From Lentzea aerocolonigenes (GTDB taxonomy: Bacteria; Actinomycetota; Actinomycetes; Mycobacteriales; Pseudonocardiaceae): a stretch of DNA of 41,583 nucleotides. The translations under genes and the position numbers were made by a program. The stretch's first letter is position 1, and the number at the start of each line of letters is the position of its first letter. Below the pieces are notes generated by a model. That model was not told where the DNA came from. It made no database searches and saw nothing but the letters and a program-made list of their open reading frames with translations. Positions 35,512 to 41,583 of this stretch are shown here, piece by piece. Location of the stretch: NCBI RefSeq assembly GCF_000955955.1, contig NZ_JYJG01000212.1, forward strand, positions 1 to 41,583, read 5' to 3'.

Positions 35512-38178
35512 GTGGCCGAGCCTGAGTACGACGCGTTCATCTCGTACAGCCGTGCTCTGGACGGCACGCTCGCGCCGGCCCTCCAACGCGGCGTGCAGCG
35601 GTTCGCCAAGCCCTGGTACCGGCTGCGCTCCTCGCGGGTGTTCCTCGACGACGGCAGCCTGCCGATCGAGGAGACCCTGGGCCGTTCGCGCTGGCTGATC
35701 CTGCTGGCCTCGCCAGAAGCCGCGGCGTCGGAGCGGGTCAGCCGCGAGCTGGAGTGGTGGCTGGAACACAGGTCCGCCCGGCAGATCCTGGTCGTGCTGA
35801 CCTCGGGCGAGTACTCGCAGTCGGTGCCTCCCGCGGTGCGAAAGGCCTTGGGACAGGAGCCGCGCTGGGTCGATTTGCGCCGGCTGCGGTCGGTCGAGCA
35901 CGTCGACGATGCGAACCCGCGGCTGCGCGAGTGCGTCGCCGACATCGCGAGCGCGGTGCGCGGAGTGCCCGAGGACGATCTCGTCGGTGAGCACGTCCGG
36001 CAGTACCGCCGGACCGTTCGGCTGACACGGGGCGTGGTCGCGGTTCTCGTGGTCGGGCTGTTGGTTGCCGGGCTGGTCGCGTTGGGGCAGCGCAATTCCG
36101 CGGTGGCGCAGGCTCGAACGGTGACGGCCCGCGGTCTCGCTTCGGCAGCGGTGGCGAACCTGCGGACCGACCTCGCGTTGAGTCAGGCGCTGGCGGCTGA
36201 GGCTTTTCGGGTCGAGTCCAACGGGCAGACCCGTGCAGCGCTGTTCTCGTCGTTGACGGCGAGCCCGCAGCTCGACCGGTATGTGCAGGTCGGCAGTCAG
36301 GTGTCCGCGTTGGCCACTTCTGCCGACGGCAAGCTCGCGGTGGCGGGCACCGAGGACGGCCGGGTGGTTCGGGTGGACGTCGCTTCGGGGCGGCGTTCCG
36401 AGCAGCGGGTCGGTGAGCGTCCGGTGACCGCGGTGGCCGCGAGTGCGGATGGTGGCGTGATCGCGGCCTTCAGCCCGGGCTCGGCGTTGCGCTGGGAGAC
36501 GGCTTCCGGTGCCACACAACAGTTATCCCCGCCTGCTGAACTGACGGACGGGCTGGTGGCGGTGTCGCCGTCCGGCCGGTTCACCGCCTTCTACCAGGCG
36601 AACGCCGCCCAGTTGTCCGGTGACGGACTGACTCGCGGCCACCGAATCGTCCATGATGGACAGACGGGTGCGAAGGTCGAACGGGACGAGGCGACGGTTC
36701 CGTTGTTCGGGATGCGGCTGCCCAGCGACGACCTGTTGCTGGAGATCTCCCCCTCCGACTGGGTTCGCCGGGTCCCTGCCACGCTCGACGTCCTGTCGGC
36801 CGCTCGGGGAAACGCCTTGCCCGCCGGCGGTTTTCGGCCGGGGCTGTCGGCCGGCGGTGACTACTTCGGGTTCTCCGCGGCAGGGGAGAGCCGGCTGTGG
36901 CGTACTGCCAGGACCGAGTTCGACTACAACAGCCAGGACGTGCTGGTGCGCGACGGCAGGTTCAGGCCGTCCGCCATGGCGATCAGCGACGACGGCGCCC
37001 GCACCGCCGTCTCGGAGGCCGGCACGATCTACGTCTACGACGCGACCGGTGCGTGGCCTGGCGAGCGTGCTCGGCTCGAAGGCAACAGCGAGACTTCGTT
37101 CGTCGCGTTCCTCGGCGGCGACGACCGTCTGGTCTCGTCCTCTCGAGACCGGTTGGTGTTGTGGGACCTGACCCGCAACACCCGCATCGGCTCGGCGCTG
37201 ACGACGAAGGTTCCTCAGTCGTGCAACGCCTGCCCGGCCCCGAGAATCGCCGCGTCGCACGGGAAGTTCGCGGTGGCGGCGGGCTCGGACCTGGCGGTGG
37301 GGCAGGACGAGGAGTCCGTTGGCGCGCCCAGCCAGTTGAGGCCGATGGTGTGGAGCTCGTCGGGCGAGAGGTTGTTCGTCGTGACGGCTCCGGAGGGCAT
37401 CGGCGAGACGTGGGATGTGCGGGATGGCAAACGTCAGCGGTGGAAAGGCGATGTCTCCGCCGAGTTCGTGCTCGCCATGGGCGTGTCGCCGGACGACCGG
37501 CGGCTCGTCACCGTGAACGAGCTCGGCGACGTGCAGGTGTTCGAAGGCGACGAGCTGGGGTCGGCGCGCACGATCTCGCCGGGGCGCGGGATGGACAGGT
37601 CGAACTGGCCGCCACCCGATCATCTCGCGGCGGTGAGCGAGGACGCGACGACCGCGGCGGTCGTCAGCCTCGACTCCGTTGTGCTGGTCGACACGATGTC
37701 GGGCCGGCAGCACGACCTCCCCGGTGGCAAGGCCCGCGCCGTGACGTTCTCCAGCGACAGCCTGCTCGTTCAGCGCACGGACACCGTCGAGGTGTGGGAC
37801 CTCGCCGGAACGTCGAAGCGGCGCACGATCCCGACCGACTCCGGCTACCTGGCGGGGATCACCGCCGACCCCGGCACGGAGATGATCGCGCAGCTGCGTG
37901 GTGACGACGTGCTGGTCGTGACGGACCTCGTGACCGGAGAACTGGTCGGGCAGACGCCCGTGGCCGACGAGCGCGGCAGGTTCGGGAAGATCGGCATGGC
38001 CTTCGCGGACGAGCACAGCCTCGTCACGGCGATCTCGGACGCACCGCTGTTCCGGTGGGACCTGTCCGAGGAGAACTGGGTGCGCTCGGCTTGTGCGTCC
38101 GCCGGTCGAGGCCTGACCACTGACGAGTGGCGGCGGTTCGTCGGCACCACTCCGCCGCCCGATCTCACTTGCGGGTGA
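35512..38178 (+). CDS. TIR domain - single TM - WD40-like beta-propeller protein
   Basis: An 888-residue protein. Residues 1-150 form a TIR domain: YDAFISYSRALDG, SRVFLDDGSL, WLILLASPEAAAS, then VSRELEWWL, where E79 is at the place of the catalytic Glu of NAD-cleaving TIRs. Residues about 173-192 are one membrane segment, followed by a helical linker (about 195-245) and then some 600 residues of degenerate WD40-like blades (for example RLVLWDLTRN, VEVWDLAGTS). In many actinobacterial relatives an nSTAND ATPase lies between TIR and propeller; here the ATPase is absent but the TM-linker-propeller half is kept. Likely a membrane-anchored signalling or defence NADase; activity is inference. GTG 35512 chosen by -10 spacing. 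Confidence 0.85.
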   Translation: MAEPEYDAFISYSRALDGTLAPALQRGVQRFAKPWYRLRSSRVFLDDGSLPIEETLGRSRWLILLASPEAAASERVSRELEWWLEHRSARQILVVLTSGEYSQSVPPAVRKALGQEPRWVDLRRLRSVEHVDDANPRLRECVADIASAVRGVPEDDLVGEHVRQYRRTVRLTRGVVAVLVVGLLVAGLVALGQRNSAVAQARTVTARGLASAAVANLRTDLALSQALAAEAFRVESNGQTRAALFSSLTASPQLDRYVQVGSQVSALATSADGKLAVAGTEDGRVVRVDVASGRRSEQRVGERPVTAVAASADGGVIAAFSPGSALRWETASGATQQLSPPAELTDGLVAVSPSGRFTAFYQANAAQLSGDGLTRGHRIVHDGQTGAKVERDEATVPLFGMRLPSDDLLLEISPSDWVRRVPATLDVLSAARGNALPAGGFRPGLSAGGDYFGFSAAGESRLWRTARTEFDYNSQDVLVRDGRFRPSAMAISDDGARTAVSEAGTIYVYDATGAWPGERARLEGNSETSFVAFLGGDDRLVSSSRDRLVLWDLTRNTRIGSALTTKVPQSCNACPAPRIAASHGKFAVAAGSDLAVGQDEESVGAPSQLRPMVWSSSGERLFVVTAPEGIGETWDVRDGKRQRWKGDVSAEFVLAMGVSPDDRRLVTVNELGDVQVFEGDELGSARTISPGRGMDRSNWPPPDHLAAVSEDATTAAVVSLDSVVLVDTMSGRQHDLPGGKARAVTFSSDSLLVQRTDTVEVWDLAGTSKRRTIPTDSGYLAGITADPGTEMIAQLRGDDVLVVTDLVTGELVGQTPVADERGRFGKIGMAFADEHSLVTAISDAPLFRWDLSEENWVRSACASAGRGLTTDEWRRFVGTTPPPDLTCG

Positions 38179-38767
38179 GCACCCAGTGGAACATGGCCGG
38201 GTCCGGTTCGTGCATGGTCACCAGGTCGTCCGTGATGATCTCGAAGTGTTCGCCGAGGAGCGCGCGGTTCTCCGCGGGTGTGTTGCTGCCGAAGAACATC
38301 TCGACGCCGAGCCACGTTTCCGTGAGGTCCGGCGTGCCGACGCCGAGTGAGGCGAGGAAGAAGCCGCCCGGCTTGAGCCAGCGGGCGATCTTCGCGATGA
38401 GCCCGGGTTGTTCGGCCCGCGGGACGTGCAGGATCGAGTAGAAGGCTGCGATGCCGTCGAACGTGCCGTCCGGGAAGCCGAGCTTCGTCATGTCGGCCTT
38501 CTCGAACCTCGCGCCGGGCACGTTGGCCCTGGCGAGGTCGAGCTGTTGCCGCGACAGGTCGACGCCGAGGACGTCGTGCCGTTCGGCGAGCTTCTTCGTG
38601 ACCGGAACGCCTGCGCCGCAACCTAGTTCGAGGATCCTGGCGTTGTCGTTCAGCCGGCTGTCGAAGTCATCGAGGTAGTGCAGGCGCGGGTCGTCGGCGA
38701 TCTCCGCGGACCAGGTGAGGTAGCGCTCGGCCATCGCGTCGTAACCGGCCTCGACGATCTCCTTCAC
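38165..38767 (-). CDS. Class I SAM-dependent methyltransferase
   Basis: A 200-residue methyltransferase of the Methyltransf_11/25 type. The SAM-binding motif I is ILELGCGAGVPV (about residues 45-56), followed by VLGVDLSRQQL (motif II acidic residue) and FEKADMTKLGFPDGTFDGI (motifs III-IV). Substrate unknown. GTG 38767 overlaps the stop of the RNA 2'-phosphotransferase gene by 4 nt, so the two are co-translated; this suggests, without proving, an RNA-related substrate. The 3' end overlaps the TIR gene by 14 bp tail to tail. Confidence 0.88.
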   Translation of the reverse strand: MKEIVEAGYDAMAERYLTWSAEIADDPRLHYLDDFDSRLNDNARILELGCGAGVPVTKKLAERHDVLGVDLSRQQLDLARANVPGARFEKADMTKLGFPDGTFDGIAAFYSILHVPRAEQPGLIAKIARWLKPGGFFLASLGVGTPDLTETWLGVEMFFGSNTPAENRALLGEHFEIITDDLVTMHEPDPAMFHWVLTRK

Positions 38768-39285
38768 GAGGTCAGGTACCGGGCCGGGACGTGCTGGGTG
38801 AGCCAGACACCGTTGGCGCTGAGCCGGAACTCGTGGCCGTCGTCGCTCATCGCCTTGGCGTCGACCAGGAGGATCACCGGCCGCCCGCGCCGCGCACCGA
38901 CTCGTCGCGCGGTCTCCCGGTCGGGCGAGAGGTGCACGTCGTGGCGGTTCATGGGACGCAGGCCGTCGCGCATGATGTCGTCGAGGTACTGCGCGACCGT
39001 GCCGTGGAACAGCGTGTCCGGCGGTGTCGCCGTGGGCAGGCCGAGGTCGACCTCGACGCTGTGCCCCTGGTTGGCGCGGATGCGGTCGCCGTCGATCGTG
39101 AAGCGCTGTTTGTCGTTGCGCGCCACCACCTCTCGCAGTTCGACCTCGGTGACGCCGAGTGCGTCGAGGAGATCGGTGACGGCCACCCAGCCGGAGGGGT
39201 CGAGGGTGAGGCCGACGCGCTCGGGTGAGTGGCGGAGCGCCTTCGACATCCGCTTCGACAGTTTGATCATTCTTTCGTCGTTCAT
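38764..39285 (-). CDS. kptA: RNA 2'-phosphotransferase (Tpt1/KptA family)
   Basis: Transfers an RNA 2'-phosphate to NAD+, releasing ADP-ribose cyclic phosphate and nicotinamide. The 173-residue protein keeps the family motifs: KALRHSP (18-21 core), SGWVAVTDLL, IRANQGHS (70-76 core), LFHGT (92-96) and NRHDVHLS (113-120), covering the Arg-His-Arg-Arg catalytic set. Bacteria lack the tRNA-splicing pathway that uses Tpt1 in fungi, so its role is open. The start at ATG 39285 gives the typical N-terminus; ATG 39270 is an alternative. Coupled to the methyltransferase gene and divergent from the galactosidase gene. Confidence 0.92.
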   Translation of the reverse strand: MNDERMIKLSKRMSKALRHSPERVGLTLDPSGWVAVTDLLDALGVTEVELREVVARNDKQRFTIDGDRIRANQGHSVEVDLGLPTATPPDTLFHGTVAQYLDDIMRDGLRPMNRHDVHLSPDRETARRVGARRGRPVILLVDAKAMSDDGHEFRLSANGVWLTQHVPARYLTS

Positions 39286-39338
39286 GTCCCTCACAGCAAA
39301 GCACGGCGCGTCGAGTGGTTTTCGGGCACGATCGGGCC

Positions 39339-40547
39339 ATGGTCTCCCGCAGGCGGTGGTTGGTACCGGCAGCACTCGTGGTGCTGATCGGCGTCACTGC
39401 CTGGTACGTGCGTCCCGTCCAGGACACGACGACGCCGCCACCGCCGCCGTCCGGGCAGGCCGGTCCGCCGATGGGCTGGAACAGCTGGAACCGCTTCGGA
39501 TGCGGCATCAACGAGCAGCTGATCCGGAATCAGGCCGACGCGCTGGTGAAGTCCGGGATGCGCGACGCCGGCTACGTCCACGTGGTGGTCGACGACTGCT
39601 GGATGGCGAACGAACGGGATGGCGACGGCAGGTTGCAAGCCGATCCCACGACGTTCCCGTCGGGCATGAAGGCGCTGGGCGACTACCTGCATTCGCACGG
39701 TTTGAAGTTCGGGATCTACTCGTCCGCCGGCTCGACGACGTGCGAGGGGCGCCCGGCCTCGCGCGACCACGAGGAGGTGGACGCGAAGACGTTCGCGGAC
39801 TGGGGCGCGGACTTCCTGAAGTACGACTACTGCGAGTCGAAGGCCGGGGACCGTCCGATGGGGGAGCCGGCGAAGGAACGCTACGAGAAGATGGGCGCCG
39901 CACTGCGCGCGACCGGCAGGCAGATCGTCTACTCGGTCGTCGAGTGGGGCGACGAGAAGCCGTGGGAGTGGGCGGCCGACACCGGCGCCACGATGTGGCG
40001 CACCACCCGTGACATCAAACCGAACTGGCCCAACATCACTGGCATCCTCGACCAGCAGGTCGGTCTGGAGCGCTACGCGCGACCCGGCGCCTGGAACGAC
40101 CCGGACATGCTCCAGGTCGGCAACGGGCTGAGCGAGGACGAGAACCAGTTCCACATGACGATGTGGTCGCTGCTCAATGCGCCGTTGATGGCCGGCAACG
40201 ACATCACCGCGATGGACCGCGCCACCGCCGGGACACTGCTCAACCGGGCGGTGCTCGACGTGCAGCACGACTTCGGCAAGGGTCAGGGCCACCGGCTGCG
40301 CCAGGACGGTGACACCGAGGTGTGGGCGAAGGGCATGTCCGACGGCTCGGTCGTCGTCGCCCTGCTCAACCGCGGCACCGAGCCCGCCGTCGTGTCCGTG
40401 CTGACCTCGCAGATCGGTCTGCCGCCCGCCGAGTCGTACCGGGTGCTCGACCTGTGGAACGGCGAGCAGCCCGCCACGCCGGGACCGTTGGGAGGCGAGG
40501 TGGCCGGGCACGGCGTGCTGGCCCTCCGGGTGTGGCCTTTGCGCTGA
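39339..40547 (+). CDS. Secreted alpha-galactosidase, GH27 family
   Basis: A 402-residue exported glycoside hydrolase. N-terminal basic residues and a hydrophobic segment (about 5-25) form a signal peptide or anchor; a Thr/Pro linker follows. The catalytic domain opens PPMGWNSWNRFGC, a GH27/GH36 signature, with VVVDDCWM, FLKYDYC (nucleophile Asp) and RPGAWNDPDML (acid/base Asp) as the active site. A C-terminal beta-sandwich from about residue 315 ends the protein. It should release alpha-galactose from plant oligosaccharides; a few GH27 enzymes use N-acetylgalactosamine or beta-L-arabinopyranose instead. Start at ATG 39339, 6 nt after a weak -10 CACGAT. Confidence 0.94.
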   Translation: MVSRRRWLVPAALVVLIGVTAWYVRPVQDTTTPPPPPSGQAGPPMGWNSWNRFGCGINEQLIRNQADALVKSGMRDAGYVHVVVDDCWMANERDGDGRLQADPTTFPSGMKALGDYLHSHGLKFGIYSSAGSTTCEGRPASRDHEEVDAKTFADWGADFLKYDYCESKAGDRPMGEPAKERYEKMGAALRATGRQIVYSVVEWGDEKPWEWAADTGATMWRTTRDIKPNWPNITGILDQQVGLERYARPGAWNDPDMLQVGNGLSEDENQFHMTMWSLLNAPLMAGNDITAMDRATAGTLLNRAVLDVQHDFGKGQGHRLRQDGDTEVWAKGMSDGSVVVALLNRGTEPAVVSVLTSQIGLPPAESYRVLDLWNGEQPATPGPLGGEVAGHGVLALRVWPLR

Positions 40548-40564
40548 AACCGTTCTGCGGTTCG

Positions 40565-41533
40565 ATGGGTCCTGTGTGGCCGGTACTGGGGTTGTTCTTC
40601 CTCGCGCCGTTCGTCGGCGAGTTCCTCCTGGGCAACATCCCGATCACGGGCATGGCGTTCGGGCTGCTGCTGGCACCGCTGTACGGCAGCGGCGCGATTC
40701 TGGTCCGCGAGCTGGGCAGACGTGCGGGCGGCTGGCCCTCGATGCTCCTGCTGGCCGCGGCCTACGCGTTGATCGAGGAGGGCCCGGTCGACCAGCTGAT
40801 CTGGAACAACTCCTACGCGGGCCACGACTACCTGACCGGCCCGTCCTACGTCCCGCTCCTGGGCACGAGCGTCGAGGTCGTGCAGTCGATCCTGGCGCTG
40901 CACACGATCTGGAGCATCTGCGTCCCGATCGCCCTGGTCGAGACCCTCTCACGGCGCGGCCCGTGGCTGCGCACCCGAGGCCTGGTCTTCGTGGGTCTGC
41001 TCTTCCTGGCCGGCTCGTCATTCGTGTTCTGGGGCAACAACTCCGAGGAACACTTCATGGCCCACTGGTGGCAGTTCGCCTACGGGTTCGCCGCCATCGG
41101 CCTGCTGGTCTTCCTCGCGTTCCGGGTCCGCCCGCTTCCACCCCTGCACGGCACCGCCCCGTCCCCGCTGCTGGTCTGCTTCCTCTCCCTGGCCGGCACC
41201 AGCGCGTACTGGGGCTCGGTGACGCTGATCAGCGCCGACTGGTTCGAGTGGTACGGCGTGGCGATCTGGTGCGTGGTGATGGTTGCCGGGGTCGTTCTCG
41301 TGACGCGCTGGTCTCGGCTCGACGGCTGGGACCAACGCCACCGCTTCGCACTGGCCGCCGGTGCCGTGCTGACCTACGTGTGGTGCTCGTTCCCGGTGAA
41401 GCCCGAACTCGGCGGCACCGAGGTGGGCGACTACGTCTTCAGCGCCGTGGCCCTGTTGCTGCTGCTCTGGTGCGTCCGCAAACTCAGCGCTCCCGAGCCC
41501 GCGAGCGAGCCACTGCCTCACTCCAACGGGTGA
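40565..41533 (+). CDS. Polytopic membrane protein of unknown function
   Basis: A 322-residue protein with about nine hydrophobic segments. Conserved-looking polar residues lie near membrane edges: GEFLLGN, LVRELGRRAGGWPS, YALIEEGPVDQLIWNN and FWGNNSEEHF. The paired acidic residues (IEEG, NSEEH) could be functional, but I cannot place the family; it is not an obvious transporter, and no CPBP-type EExxxR motif is complete. It follows the galactosidase gene by 17 bp in the same direction, so co-expression is possible. ATG 40565 gives a good first membrane segment. Confidence 0.7.
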   Translation: MGPVWPVLGLFFLAPFVGEFLLGNIPITGMAFGLLLAPLYGSGAILVRELGRRAGGWPSMLLLAAAYALIEEGPVDQLIWNNSYAGHDYLTGPSYVPLLGTSVEVVQSILALHTIWSICVPIALVETLSRRGPWLRTRGLVFVGLLFLAGSSFVFWGNNSEEHFMAHWWQFAYGFAAIGLLVFLAFRVRPLPPLHGTAPSPLLVCFLSLAGTSAYWGSVTLISADWFEWYGVAIWCVVMVAGVVLVTRWSRLDGWDQRHRFALAAGAVLTYVWCSFPVKPELGGTEVGDYVFSAVALLLLLWCVRKLSAPEPASEPLPHSNG

Positions 41534-41557
41534 AGCTCGTCCGGATTCACGCCTGCG

Positions 41558-41571
41558 GCCGTCTAGACGGC
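41558..41571. other. Perfect 14-bp palindrome after the last gene
   Basis: GCCGTCT/AGACGGC, 24 bp after the stop at 41533. It could be a short terminator stem (5 bp with a CTAG loop) or an operator of the next gene; no T-tract follows, so the role is undecided. Confidence 0.3.
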
Positions 41572-41583
41572 TGATTCCAAGGG

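Noticed and set aside
35020..36519. Pro/Thr/Arg-rich minus-strand frames through the repeat array and the TIR gene start.
   Set aside because: The repeat-like protein pattern only reflects the DNA repeats, the frame continues opposite the well-supported TIR domain, and there is no promoter or ribosome site.

Overview
The window looks like chromosomal DNA from a high-GC actinobacterium. The best guess is the order Pseudonocardiales (Lentzea, Lechevalieria, Saccharothrix and relatives). Reasons: strong G/C bias at third codon positions, many GTG starts, the biotin synthase helper BsaP directly after bioB, a DnaE1-type polymerase gene, an NrtR-type regulator facing nadABC, and many genes whose start codon lies 6-8 nt after a TANNNT -10 box (leaderless transcription). 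I see no rRNA, tRNA, insertion sequence, phage gene or CRISPR array. The genus is inference.

Layout, left to right. 1-2.6 kb: 3' part of a class V aminotransferase, lspA, and an RluA-type pseudouridine synthase. 2.6-7.6 kb: small oxidoreductases, a LysR regulator facing an inositol-monophosphatase-like protein that lacks catalytic residues, a TetR regulator facing an NTF2-like/NAD(P)-binding pair across a clear 30-bp operator, and an HTH protein with a DUF4352-like C-terminus. 7.6-11.4 kb: dnaE. 11.4-17.3 kb: a biotin region (CYP107-like P450, bioA, secreted lectin, mycoredoxin-like protein, bioD, bioB, bsaP, DUF2567 membrane protein); bioF is not in the window. 17.3-21 kb: a DUF1445 protein with its MFS transporter, an alpha/beta hydrolase with an altered nucleophile elbow, and a Lon-substrate-binding-domain protein. 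21-25.2 kb: nrtR and nadABC, the de novo NAD pathway with its likely ADP-ribose-sensing regulator and a candidate operator. 25.2-31.8 kb: monooxygenase-like protein under a MerR-type promoter, secreted cupin, nitrilase-family amidase, orphan peptide-type binding lipoprotein, two tandem 2-TM paralogues, a second class V aminotransferase and a secreted M14 carboxypeptidase. 31.9-35.1 kb: hisD-hisC-hisB and a 51-residue membrane protein gene. 35.1-35.5 kb: a non-coding tandem repeat apparently derived from the 3' end of that small gene. 35.5-41.5 kb: a TIR-TM-beta-propeller protein, a methyltransferase and RNA 2'-phosphotransferase pair, a secreted GH27 alpha-galactosidase and a polytopic membrane protein.

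Genes are tightly packed. Operons are coupled by 1-4 nt overlaps (lspA/rluA, NTF2/NAD(P)-binding, bioB/bsaP, MFS/DUF1445, nadA/B/C, hisD/C/B, tpt1/methyltransferase), and many convergent pairs overlap by 4-35 bp. Much of the window is core metabolism. The parts most worth a second look are the NrtR-nad operator, the MerR-type promoter, the repeat array after the his genes, the TIR/Tpt1 neighbourhood, the BsaP-DUF2567 pair and several enzyme-like proteins with missing catalytic residues.
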